Source of the DNA: CAYZXU01 sp964482535
Lineage (GTDB): Bacteria; Desulfobacterota; Desulfobacteria; Desulfobacterales; BuS5
Reading direction: 5' to 3'
NCBI GenBank assembly: GCA_964482535.1
Contig: CAYZXU010000027.1
Location: 1 to 23,616, forward strand
Length of the DNA: 23,616 bases
Position 1 is the stretch's first letter. Each line of letters opens with the position of its first letter. The position numbers and the translations under genes are program-made. Under the pieces are notes generated by a model, which did no database searches, was not told the DNA's origin, and was given only the letters and a program-made list of their open reading frames with translations. Below are positions 8,273-15,622 of this stretch, piece after piece.

Positions 8273-8703
8273 ACAAAGATTTTGATCCGGTCATTATTGC
8301 TTTTTGCTGTAACTACTGAGGTTATACTGCTGCGGACCTGGCAGGTTCCATGAGATTAAAATATCCGGCGAGTATTAAAATTATACTTGTTCCATGTACC
8401 GGAAAAGTTGACATTCTTCACATTCTCCGAGCCTTTGAAAAAGGTGCGGATGGAGTTTATGCAGTGGGATGCATGGAGGGAGATTGCCATTATAACTCCG
8501 GTAATTTAAGAGCCAGAAAAAGGATTGAACAGGCCAAAAAAATTCTGGATTTCGCAGGTATCGGCGGAGAGAGGGTGCAGATGAAAAATCTTTCTTCCGG
8601 AGAGGGTCCGCTTTTTGCCAGGTATGCTGTTGAAATGCACGAAATGATTCTCGAAATGGGGCCCAATCCAATAAAAATGGCAAAAAAGAAAAAAGCTGCT
8701 TAA
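8269..8703 (+). CDS. mvhD: MvhD/FrhD-type iron-sulfur electron-transfer subunit, selenoprotein
   Basis: The reading frame opens at the ATG overlapping the hdrA stop and runs through an in-frame TGA at 8317-8319, giving a 144-residue protein with Sec17. The N-terminus reads IIAFCCNY-U-GYTAADLAGSM, matching the MvhD motif CCNWC-x-YAGADLAG with Sec for the last Cys. Further ligand motifs PCTGK and GCMEGDCHY complete the family pattern of a small 2Fe-2S protein. MvhD normally passes electrons from a hydrogenase or other dehydrogenase to HdrA; no hydrogenase is encoded here, and the context (hdrA, metV, metF) points to an MTHFR-linked complex. Without recoding, only a shortened 117-residue ORF from 8350 would be predicted, lacking the essential N-terminal cysteines. 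Confidence 0.93.
8334..8349 (+). promoter_or_regulatory. Putative bacterial SECIS hairpin for MvhD Sec17
   Basis: Fourteen bases after the UGA, GGACCU (8334-8339) can pair with AGG-U-UCC (8343-8349), leaving one bulged U and a GGC loop that starts 21 bases after the UGA. An alternative stem CUGC/GCAG (8330-8333 with 8341-8344) gives the loop GGACCUG. Both present G residues at the start of the loop, as bacterial SECIS elements require. Pairing was done by eye. Confidence 0.5.
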
Positions 8704-8769
8704 CATTTTAAGTTTATTATAAAAAATTTTATTTCCCTATTTTAAAGGCAGATATGGAGGGCATGTTTT

Positions 8770-9435
8770 ATGATTATTGCCGACAAAAAACCGGTTGAAG
8801 AAATTATTGACATGGTTAAAGGCTGTAAAAAAATTTTAATTGCCGGATGTAACGAGTGTGTGACTGTATGCGAAGCCGGTGGCAAAAAAGAAGTCGGCAT
8901 TCTTGCTTCTACCTTGCGGATGTATTTTCTTACTAAAAAGCAGGACGTCCTGATAGAAGAGGTAACACTGGAAAGACAATGCGACCATGAGTACCTTGAA
9001 GAAATTCGTGGCAGAATTGACCGCTATGATGCCATAATCTCTCTTGCCTGCGGGGTTGGAGTTCAGTTTATGGCTGAAAAATATCACTCAATGCCGGTAT
9101 ATCCAGGAGTAAACACCTGCTTTCTTGGAGCCAATGAACAAAGAGGTCTCTGGACAGAAAGATGTCAGGCCTGCGGAACATGTATTTTGGCAACCACCGG
9201 AGGGGTTTGCCCCATTGCCCGCTGTGCCAAAAGAATTTTACACGGTCCCTGCGGAGGTTCAACAAATGGCAAATGTGAAATCAATAAGGACATTGACTGT
9301 GCGTGGCAATTAATAATCGACAGACTCAAAGCATTAAACAAACTTGATGACTATGAAAAAATAATGCCCCTTAAAGATTGGTCAACGGACAGGGCAGGCG
9401 GGCCCAGAAAAGTAATACGGGAGGATATTCAATGA
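8770..9435 (+). CDS. metV: MetV-type zinc/iron-sulfur subunit of methylenetetrahydrofolate reductase
   Basis: This 221-residue cysteine-rich protein matches the MTHFR C-terminal (MetV) family found beside metF in acetogens and other acetyl-CoA-pathway bacteria. Cys27, Cys30 and Cys34 (GCNECVTVC) lie in the N-terminal fold. A second set at 132-138 (CQACGTC) is followed by CPIARC (147-152), HGPCGG (158-163) and C169, the family signature. MetV is needed for activity of the short MetF and bridges it to the electron-transfer subunits. The start is supported by GGAGG at 8756-8760. The stop overlaps the start of the second metF (ATGATG), so translation is probably coupled and MetV very likely pairs with that MetF. 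Confidence 0.9.
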   Translation: MIIADKKPVEEIIDMVKGCKKILIAGCNECVTVCEAGGKKEVGILASTLRMYFLTKKQDVLIEEVTLERQCDHEYLEEIRGRIDRYDAIISLACGVGVQFMAEKYHSMPVYPGVNTCFLGANEQRGLWTERCQACGTCILATTGGVCPIARCAKRILHGPCGGSTNGKCEINKDIDCAWQLIIDRLKALNKLDDYEKIMPLKDWSTDRAGGPRKVIREDIQ

Positions 9436-10367
9436 TGAGTTTAAAAACGCCAAGCAGACTTGAAAAGGTTTTAGCATCAAAACATTTTGCCGTAACATCG
9501 GAAGTCGGACCTCCCCGGGGAAGCGATCCTGTAATTGTGGAAGAAAAAGGAAAGCTGTTAAAAGATTATGTGGATGCTGTAAATGTTACAGACAATCAGA
9601 CCTCGGTAACGAGAATGTGCAGTCTTGCAGCCTGTATACGTCTTAAACTTATTGGTCTTGAACCTATTTTACAAATGGTAACAAGGGATAGAAACCGCAT
9701 AGCAATTCAAAGTGATATTCTGGGGGCAGCCTCCTTTGACATAAATAATATTCTTTGTCTTTCCGGAGATCATCAGAGTTTCGGAGATTGTGCCCATGGT
9801 CAAAATGTACACGATATAGATTCCATGCAGTTAATTCAAACAGCAAGACATATGAGGGATGAGGGCAAATTCCTGGGTGGTGGAGACATTAAACGTCCGC
9901 CAAAAATGTTTGTGGGTGCTGCTGCCAATCCATTCGCCGATCCATTTGAAATCCGGATCCCAAGGCTGGCCAATAAAATTGCTGCAGGAGTTGAGTTTAT
10001 CCAAACCCAGTGCATATATAATCTGGAGAAATTTGAACTATGGATGGAAAAAGCCCGTGACCGGGGGCTCCATGAAAAAATCAGTATCATGGCAGGATTA
10101 ACTCCTCTAAAAACTGCCGGCATGGCGAGATATATGAAAAAGCGTGTACCCGGCATGGATGTTCCCGACGAAGTAGTAAAAAGGATGGCTGATACACCGA
10201 AAGAAAAACAGGGAGAGGAGGGAATTAAAATTTGTATAGAATCCATTGAACGTTTAAAGGAGGTGGAAGGAGTAAAAGGGTTTCACATTATGGCCATTGA
10301 ATGGGAAGAAAAAGTACCTGAAATTGTTAAAAAAACCGGTCTCTATCCCAGACCTGATTTAAAATAA
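9432..10367 (+). CDS. metF: Methylenetetrahydrofolate reductase, canonical paralogue 2
   Basis: The protein (311 residues from the ATG at 9432; 310 if the adjacent ATG at 9435 is used) is a short MetF-family flavoprotein catalysing the methylene-THF/methyl-THF interconversion of the acetyl-CoA pathway. The key residues match E. coli MetF: Glu24 in TSEVGPPRG (Glu28), Asp113 in CLSGDHQSFGD (Asp120) and Gln193 in QTQCIYN (Gln183). TRDRNR (85-90) and LKTAGMARYM (226-235) are shared with paralogue 1. The start was chosen because GGGAGGAT at about 9420 precedes it and because upstream in-frame starts lie inside metV. With metV it forms the likely catalytic core, and HdrA/MvhD are the electron partners. 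This is the better candidate of the two for the functional MTHFR. Confidence 0.92.
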   Translation: MMSLKTPSRLEKVLASKHFAVTSEVGPPRGSDPVIVEEKGKLLKDYVDAVNVTDNQTSVTRMCSLAACIRLKLIGLEPILQMVTRDRNRIAIQSDILGAASFDINNILCLSGDHQSFGDCAHGQNVHDIDSMQLIQTARHMRDEGKFLGGGDIKRPPKMFVGAAANPFADPFEIRIPRLANKIAAGVEFIQTQCIYNLEKFELWMEKARDRGLHEKISIMAGLTPLKTAGMARYMKKRVPGMDVPDEVVKRMADTPKEKQGEEGIKICIESIERLKEVEGVKGFHIMAIEWEEKVPEIVKKTGLYPRPDLK

Positions 10368-10432
10368 ACCAAATAATTAACAGCAAATTAACATTAAGAA
10401 ATTTTAATTTTTTTATAAAAAGGAGGTATATT

Positions 10433-10816
10433 ATGAGTAAAAAAAGAGTTCTTGTTGTAGATGATGAGCCCGATATGGTTTCCATTATCCAAAAACATCT
10501 GGAAAAAGAAGGCATAGAAGTAGATGTGGCATACAACGGAAATGAAGCCCTGGAAAAGGTTAAAAAAAATCCTCCTGATGCCATTGTGCTTGATGTAATG
10601 ATGCCGGAAAAAGACGGGTATAAAGTTTGTGCAGAGTTGAAAAGAAATAAAGAGTATTCGGATATCTCAATTATAATGCTGACAGCCGTTGCCGACCACG
10701 TAACATCAACCAGATATTCCCATTACGATGGAATGTCCATGGAAGCTGACGACTATATAGCAAAGGGTCCGGATGCCTCAAAGCAGATTGTGGAAAGCGT
10801 CAAAAGCCTTATTTGA
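10433..10816 (+). CDS. Single-domain receiver (CheY-like) response regulator
   Basis: A 127-residue stand-alone receiver with D10-D11-E12 pocket, phospho-acceptor Asp54, Thr84 and Lys111. The loop after Thr84 is longer than in CheY and contains STRYSHYDGMSMEADDYIAKG, and Lys111 is followed by Gly rather than the usual Pro. It has a strong AAGGAGG ribosome binding site and lies 65 bases after metF 2 with no visible terminator, so it is probably the last gene of the operon. With the tandem receiver at the front, receivers bracket the metabolic genes. It has no output domain; it may be a phosphate carrier or bind a partner directly. Its last 8 bases overlap the convergent histidine kinase gene. 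Confidence 0.9.
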   Translation: MSKKRVLVVDDEPDMVSIIQKHLEKEGIEVDVAYNGNEALEKVKKNPPDAIVLDVMMPEKDGYKVCAELKRNKEYSDISIIMLTAVADHVTSTRYSHYDGMSMEADDYIAKGPDASKQIVESVKSLI

Positions 10817-12344
10817 TTTTTATATGGCAAGGAGTATTTTGGTGCAAAATATCTGTCTGCTCCTGAAGCTGATTCAATGGAAGAAAAACTGTAAAAGTAC
10901 TTCCCTTGCCATATTCACTTTCAAGTTTAATTGTTCCCCCCAGGTCATCAAGAAGCCCTTTGACAATAGGGAGACCAAGGCCTGTACCGGTTATGTGTCT
11001 TGTTTTCTCATTTTTAACCCTGTAGAATTTTTTAAATATATTTTCCTGATGATCTGGTTTAATACCAAAACCGTTATCTTCAACAGATACTACTATATAA
11101 TTGTCTGATAAATTAGCAGAAATAAGAATCTTTCCGCCTTCAGGAGTGTAATTGGCTGCATTGGTAATAAGATTGCCGAAAATACTTTCCAGGGCCATGG
11201 GGTCAGTAGTAAAAGTCGGCAGAGAGCACTCAGGAAATTTTATTAATAAAGACTGTTTTTTACTCTTTATACTGCTGTCCATAAAAGTCACAATACTTTT
11301 CAGAAGTTCTTCTACCCTAACCGGTTTCTGATTTTTAAAAACAGTTCCTTCTTCTATTCGTGAAAGGTCAAGAAGATCACCAATTAGTGCAATAAGCCCT
11401 TTGGTTTTTTCTTTGGCACGGAAAAGAAGATCCTGATCCTTAATAGAGTTTTCTCCAACCATATCGCTTAATACAAAGGCAAGCTGTTCATGGATGGTTG
11501 AAAGCGGAGATCTGAGTTCATGGGACACCTTTGCCACAAATTCAGATTTAAGCTGATCAAGCATTTTTATAGTTGTTACATCGGCTATACTTATAACAGC
11601 ACCAAGGCATTCCTTTTGATCACCCAAAACAGGTTTGCCCCTTGCCATGAGGTATTTATCCTCTTTTATTGCAAATTCATAAGTCGGGATTTTATCAGGA
11701 TCCATATATTTCCCCTCTGATATTTCCCTCACAAAACTGCAAAATTTATAATCTTTTATATATGTTTCTATGGATTTTCCTGTGCCAATCTCGGGATTTA
11801 TTTCAAAATGCCTTAAAAATGCCGGATTCATCAACACAACATTACCGTTTATATTTGTAACCATTACTCCGTTGGGGAGTAATTCAACAATTGTATAAAT
11901 ACGGCTTTTTTCAGTATCAAGATCAGCCAGATTTTTTTTGCGGTCATGTTCAAGTTTTTTTGTTTCCTCTATAAGCCTTAATTTTTCCATGGCCCGACCA
12001 ACGACAATTCTCAACTGGTCAGGTTCAAAAGGTTTTGGAATAAAATCATAGGCACCGCACTTCATTGCTTCAATTGCGGTTGTAACAGTAGCATAACCTG
12101 TTATTACTATAATCATAATTGATTCATCAATTTCTCTGACCTTTTTCAGCATTTCCATGCCGTCTATTCCTGGCATTTTTAAATCAAGCAGTATGATAGA
12201 AATTTTTTTGTTTTTTAAAATTTCAAGGCCTTTTTCACCACAAGAAGCCTTAAAAACCTCGCAACCCATTTTAATGAGTACTCTCTCAGAGCCGTCACGG
12301 ATACCTTTTTCATCATCAACAACAAGTACTATTGTTTTATTCAT
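10809..12344 (-). CDS. Receiver-PAS-histidine kinase (hybrid sensor)
   Basis: The protein (511 residues) has an N-terminal receiver (1-120: D10-D11-E12, Asp54, Thr82, Lys104), a coiled linker, a PAS domain (about 148-262), a HisKA dimerisation domain with His275 in SHELRSP, and a HATPase domain with N box NLITNAANYT (391-400), G1 DNGFGI (423-428) and G2 GTGLGL (453-458). No membrane segment or signal peptide is seen, so it is a cytoplasmic kinase that can also receive phosphate. The ATG at 12344 is chosen because GGAG lies nine bases upstream and it overlaps the stop of the preceding kinase gene by 8 bases, implying translational coupling. A longer in-frame start at 12416 would lie deep inside that gene. 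The signal is unknown. Confidence 0.9.
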   Translation of the reverse strand: MNKTIVLVVDDEKGIRDGSERVLIKMGCEVFKASCGEKGLEILKNKKISIILLDLKMPGIDGMEMLKKVREIDESIMIIVITGYATVTTAIEAMKCGAYDFIPKPFEPDQLRIVVGRAMEKLRLIEETKKLEHDRKKNLADLDTEKSRIYTIVELLPNGVMVTNINGNVVLMNPAFLRHFEINPEIGTGKSIETYIKDYKFCSFVREISEGKYMDPDKIPTYEFAIKEDKYLMARGKPVLGDQKECLGAVISIADVTTIKMLDQLKSEFVAKVSHELRSPLSTIHEQLAFVLSDMVGENSIKDQDLLFRAKEKTKGLIALIGDLLDLSRIEEGTVFKNQKPVRVEELLKSIVTFMDSSIKSKKQSLLIKFPECSLPTFTTDPMALESIFGNLITNAANYTPEGGKILISANLSDNYIVVSVEDNGFGIKPDHQENIFKKFYRVKNEKTRHITGTGLGLPIVKGLLDDLGGTIKLESEYGKGSTFTVFLPLNQLQEQTDILHQNTPCHIKIK

Positions 12345-13815
12345 CACCTTCATCTCCACAGGGTAATACTTCAACAGGAAACTTAATAACAAAAGTGGTG
12401 CCTTTCCCGGATTCACTTTCCGCCACTATAGAACCTTTATGATTTTCCACAATACCGTATACTATACTAAGCCCCAGCCCGGTACCCTTGCCCTCTTCCT
12501 TGGTGGTAAAAAAAGGATCAAAAATATCAGGCAGAATATCTTCCGGTATTCCATTGCCCGTATCGGATATTTCAATACATACTTTATTTTTCCCCTGGGT
12601 CAAATAAGTTTTAATATTAAGGCATCCATTAGCGTTCATTGCTTCCACAGCATTGAGAATAATATTCATGAACATATGATTAAGTTGTTGAATATCAGAA
12701 TGTATAAGCGGAATGTCAGAATCCAGATCTTTTTTAATTGTGATATTCTGAAAAAGAGGCTGATTTTCCAAAAGAAAAAGTGTTCTTAAAATAGCCTTGT
12801 TAATATCATAAAGTTTCATAAACTGATCGGTCTGCCTTGAAAATTCCAGCAATTCCCTTACAGTATCCCTTGCCCTTTTAGCATCTTTTACAATGCGCTC
12901 TAAATCATCCTTCAAGCCATCTTCCAAATCATAGTCTTCAAGTGCCAACTTTGCAAAAAGAGTAATACTCCCTAAAGGATTATTTAACTGGTGGGCAACA
13001 CCTGCAGCAAGTTTTCCAAGAGAAGACATTTTTTCAGCCTGAAGAAGCTGGGCATGTACTTTCTCAAGTTTCTTTTCCATGAAAAGTTTTTCGCGAAGAT
13101 CGTGGAAAAAACCTACTGTTGCAACCTCACGGTTCCCTTCATAAACAATAGATGCATTAAGACTAATGGGTATATTTTTACCATTTTTTCCGAGCAAGTC
13201 AACCTTGTAGTATTTAAGTTTGCCCTTGCCAAAATATTTTTCACTGCGAAGTTTTTTCATAACTTCACGAGCACCATCTCCAGGATAAACATCTTTTATA
13301 TTAAGATTTTTGAGAGCCTCATCTATAAAAAAACCGCTAATTTCTGAAGCTGCATCATTAAAGATGATAATTTTTCCTGTCATATCGGCAGCTATAACCC
13401 CATCAACGGAACTTAAGATAAGATTTCGCAAAAATGCATTGGAACGCTGTAAATTCAGCTCCATTTTCCCGAGTCTATAACTATTAGTATCAAGCATTAC
13501 CAGAGCATCAATAATTTCGTCTCTAATAATGGGAAAGCACAAGGCAACGTCACCAAGACCATTGGAGTCTTCATGAATCTTGTTTACAACTGTTTTACCA
13601 TCCTTAATTATTAATGTTGCAGGACAACCTTTGCATGGCTGTGATCTATTGTGAAGTGCCTTATAACAAAGTTCCCCATGCATATCTGTTTTATAAATAT
13701 CAACAGCATATCTGTTAGCTGCCATGATCTTATATTCATTTGAAATTATTATTATTATTCTATCAATGGCATCAACTGCCTTCAACATATATTCTCTTCC
13801 AATAGATGTATACAT
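12337..13815 (-). CDS. PAS-domain sensor histidine kinase
   Basis: A 492-residue cytoplasmic kinase. Two PAS-like regions precede the catalytic part: the first (about 10-115) contains C50-Y-K-A-L-H-x5-C61-x2-C64-P, a Cys/His pattern seen in some redox- or metal-binding PAS domains, and the second (about 128-245) is a standard PAS fold. Then come HisKA with His275 in AAGVAHQLNNPLG, and HATPase with the N box around N388, DTGNGI (418-423), FDPFFTT (432-438) and GTGLGL (444-449). This NtrB-like kinase class normally partners NtrC-type regulators, and it sits directly downstream of one (gap 40 bases). GGGAGG precedes the start. It is likely the cognate kinase of the activator at 13856-15307; redox sensing through the cysteines is a guess. 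Confidence 0.92.
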   Translation of the reverse strand: MYTSIGREYMLKAVDAIDRIIIIISNEYKIMAANRYAVDIYKTDMHGELCYKALHNRSQPCKGCPATLIIKDGKTVVNKIHEDSNGLGDVALCFPIIRDEIIDALVMLDTNSYRLGKMELNLQRSNAFLRNLILSSVDGVIAADMTGKIIIFNDAASEISGFFIDEALKNLNIKDVYPGDGAREVMKKLRSEKYFGKGKLKYYKVDLLGKNGKNIPISLNASIVYEGNREVATVGFFHDLREKLFMEKKLEKVHAQLLQAEKMSSLGKLAAGVAHQLNNPLGSITLFAKLALEDYDLEDGLKDDLERIVKDAKRARDTVRELLEFSRQTDQFMKLYDINKAILRTLFLLENQPLFQNITIKKDLDSDIPLIHSDIQQLNHMFMNIILNAVEAMNANGCLNIKTYLTQGKNKVCIEISDTGNGIPEDILPDIFDPFFTTKEEGKGTGLGLSIVYGIVENHKGSIVAESESGKGTTFVIKFPVEVLPCGDEGDE

Positions 13816-13855
13816 TAAAGCCTCCCTTTTAAAATCAAAACTGTCGGCACAATAG

Positions 13856-15307
13856 TCAATTATGGGTTGAAGGTTTTAACGGGTCGCTGTTTTTTTGAAT
13901 TTTAATATTCTGTTTTTTCATCATGCTGTGAAAATTACTTCTTTGCACCCCAACCTTTTTTGAAGCATGTGTTACATTCCAGTCACTTGCGGCAAGAGCA
14001 TTTAAAATAAAATTTTTTTCCACCTTGTTAACTGCCTTTTGCCTGATTTCAGTTTTTATTTTTTTAAGCTCACTGTTTGTTTCAGGAATGTTTTCAAATA
14101 ATTGTTCTATGTCACTCATGCCGCTTAAAAGAGGAAAATCCTTGATGGCAAGTCGGTTTTTTTCACAAAGTATTACCCCTCTTTCGATTACATTTTTCAA
14201 CTGCCTTATATTGCCTGGCCATTCATATTCCTTAAGCCGGTTCAAGACATTATCATCAATACCTGTTATATTTTTTTCCATATTTTTGCTGAACTGCCTT
14301 AAAAAATGGTATGCAATGGGTAAAATATCATTTTTTCTTTCTCTTAGTGGAGGTATTATGATGGGATATACAAAAATTCGATAATAAAAATCTTCCCTGA
14401 ATGAGCCATTTGCCACCATCTTTTCAAGGTTTTTATTTGTGGCAAAAATCAGACGGACATTAACTTTTTGTCTATTGGAACTTCCTCTGGGAAAAAAATC
14501 ACGGGTCTCTAAAAACCTGAGAAGTTTAACCTGGACATTAAGGCTGATATTACTTATTTCATCTAAAAATACCGTGCCTCCATCAGCCATCTTAAAAATT
14601 CCATCCTTATTTTTATGAGCGCCTGTAAATGAACCTTTAACATGACCAAACAGTTCGCTTTCTAAAAGGCTGCTTGACAATGTGCCGCAATCAACAGCAA
14701 AAAACACTTTATCCTTTCTTTCGCTGTTGGCATAAACTGCCCTTGCTATCAACTCCTTGCCGGTTCCGCTTTCACCGTAAACAAGAACAGTTGAATCAGT
14801 TGGCGCAACCTTTTGAACCATTTTAATTACTTTACTTATTCCTGAGCTGGTTCCTATAAGCTGGTGAGCAAATGTTCTTTTATGCTCATTTTTATTCATC
14901 AGCTTTCTGTTTTGAAGCATAATTTCTTTTTGTGTAAATGCATGAAGCACAACAGCTCGAATCTCCTGTGGAGTAAACGGTTTCGGAAGATAATCAAAAG
15001 CGCCTATCTTCATTGCTTCAACAGCCGAAGCCACAGTAGCATACCCTGTTATGACAATAACCATAGTGTCGGGATATGCCTCCTTTATTCTATGTAAAAC
15101 TTCCATGCCACCCAGTCTGTGCATTTTCAGATCAGTTATCACAAGTTCAAACGGATATTCTTCCATCATCTTTAACGCATCATATCCGTTTAAAGCATAT
15201 TGAACATCATAGTTCATTTTGGATAAAGACCGCACACATGCTTCACAAATATTGAGTTCATCATCAACAATAAGAATTTTTGGGATATCCAGTGAGACTT
15301 TTTCCAT
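13856..15307 (-). CDS. NtrC-family sigma-54-dependent transcriptional activator
   Basis: The 483-residue protein has a receiver (Asp59, Thr87, Lys109), an AAA+ domain with Walker A GESGTGKE (178-185), sigma-54 contact loop GSFTGA (225-230), Walker B GGTVFLDE (243-250) and FREDFYYR (303-310), and a Fis-type helix-turn-helix (about 436-467). The contact loop has Ser for the usual Ala of GAFTGA, a variant also found in other activators. The start is the ATG at 15307, preceded by AGGGTAAG; a TTG at 15328 would add seven residues. It is the first gene of a leftward operon with two histidine kinases. A sigma-54 promoter in front of the metF-hdrA operon makes that operon a plausible target, and the palindromes at 1479-1501 and 1629-1646 possible binding sites. 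Confidence 0.94.
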   Translation of the reverse strand: MEKVSLDIPKILIVDDELNICEACVRSLSKMNYDVQYALNGYDALKMMEEYPFELVITDLKMHRLGGMEVLHRIKEAYPDTMVIVITGYATVASAVEAMKIGAFDYLPKPFTPQEIRAVVLHAFTQKEIMLQNRKLMNKNEHKRTFAHQLIGTSSGISKVIKMVQKVAPTDSTVLVYGESGTGKELIARAVYANSERKDKVFFAVDCGTLSSSLLESELFGHVKGSFTGAHKNKDGIFKMADGGTVFLDEISNISLNVQVKLLRFLETRDFFPRGSSNRQKVNVRLIFATNKNLEKMVANGSFREDFYYRIFVYPIIIPPLRERKNDILPIAYHFLRQFSKNMEKNITGIDDNVLNRLKEYEWPGNIRQLKNVIERGVILCEKNRLAIKDFPLLSGMSDIEQLFENIPETNSELKKIKTEIRQKAVNKVEKNFILNALAASDWNVTHASKKVGVQRSNFHSMMKKQNIKIQKNSDPLKPSTHN

Positions 15308-15465
15308 TATATACTTACCCTGATACAATTTATGTATGGCAGAATCATTAAAAATTTGATCAATTTATTTTTATAAATAAAATTATTCAAGTCTAAATTA
15401 TTAAAATTCGGTTGTAAAGTTTTCAATAATAAATTTAGGTATATTTATATATTTAATTCGACTTA

Positions 15466-15486
15466 ATTGCAATACAGGCTTGCAAT
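15466..15486. repeat. Inverted repeat ATTGCAA-N7-TTGCAAT
   Basis: Exact 7-bp arms are separated by TACAGGC (21 bases overall). The spacing of about 14 bases between arm starts and the position between two divergent operons suggest an operator, but it may also be chance in AT-rich DNA. Confidence 0.4.
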
Positions 15487-15504
15487 TTTTTAAATATTAT
15501 TTTA

Positions 15505-15541
15505 AAAATAATGACATAATAGTTCAATGTCAAACTTGAAC
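15505..15541 (-). promoter_or_regulatory. Possible sigma-70 promoter with overlapping inverted repeat, leftward signalling operon
   Basis: On the minus strand TTGACA (complement of 15529-15534) is followed after 18 bases by TATTTT (complement of 15505-15510). The -35 hexamer lies inside an inverted repeat GTTCAA-N8-TTGAAC (15522-15541), so a dimeric protein bound there would block or contact the polymerase. The transcript would have a leader of nearly 200 bases. The -10 is weak. Confidence 0.35.
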
Positions 15542-15542
15542 G

Positions 15543-15577
15543 TTTTTTAGATGCAAACCTTCTATTAAAACAAGTTG
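15543..15577. repeat. Copy 1 of a short dispersed element
   Basis: TTTTTTAGATGCA is shared exactly with a second intergenic site at 19428-19440. It is followed in both by a TCTA that can pair with TAGA around a nine-base loop (TGCAAACCT here) and then a CAAGTTG/CAACTTG-like block. Here it lies upstream of the cytochrome b-hdrC gene. Confidence 0.4.
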
Positions 15578-15622
15578 TTAAAAAAGTCAGCTTGCTACAT
15601 TTATTGTGGGAGATGTTCTATT

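Larger units (their letters stand above)
15308..15622. other. Divergent regulatory interval without genes
   Basis: About 315 very AT-rich bases lie between the leftward signalling operon and the rightward cytochrome b-hdrC/hdrB pair. There is no credible ORF and I found no sigma-54 consensus. It contains two inverted repeats, a possible leftward sigma-70 promoter and a short element also found near 19427, each listed separately. Confidence 0.7.

Noticed and set aside
8350..8703. Short 117-residue ORF as the complete gene after hdrA
   Set aside because: It lacks the N-terminal MvhD cysteines and a Shine-Dalgarno. The full frame from 8269 overlaps the hdrA stop and reads through a TGA at a conserved Cys position.
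9378..9431. Longer N-terminus for the second metF
   Set aside because: It would lie inside metV with no ribosome binding site; the ATG at 9432 has GGGAGG at good spacing and fits MetF N-termini.
12345..12416. N-terminal extension of the hybrid kinase to 12416
   Set aside because: The extra 24 residues overlap the preceding kinase gene by about 80 bases and do not match a receiver; the ATG at 12344 has a proper ribosome binding site.
15364..15381. AT-only inverted repeat TTTATTT-TTAT-AAATAAA
   Set aside because: Such repeats are expected by chance in a region this AT-rich.
15308..15622. Sigma-54 promoter for the hdrB locus or the signalling operon
   Set aside because: Scanning both strands for GG-N10-GC gave no acceptable match in this interval.
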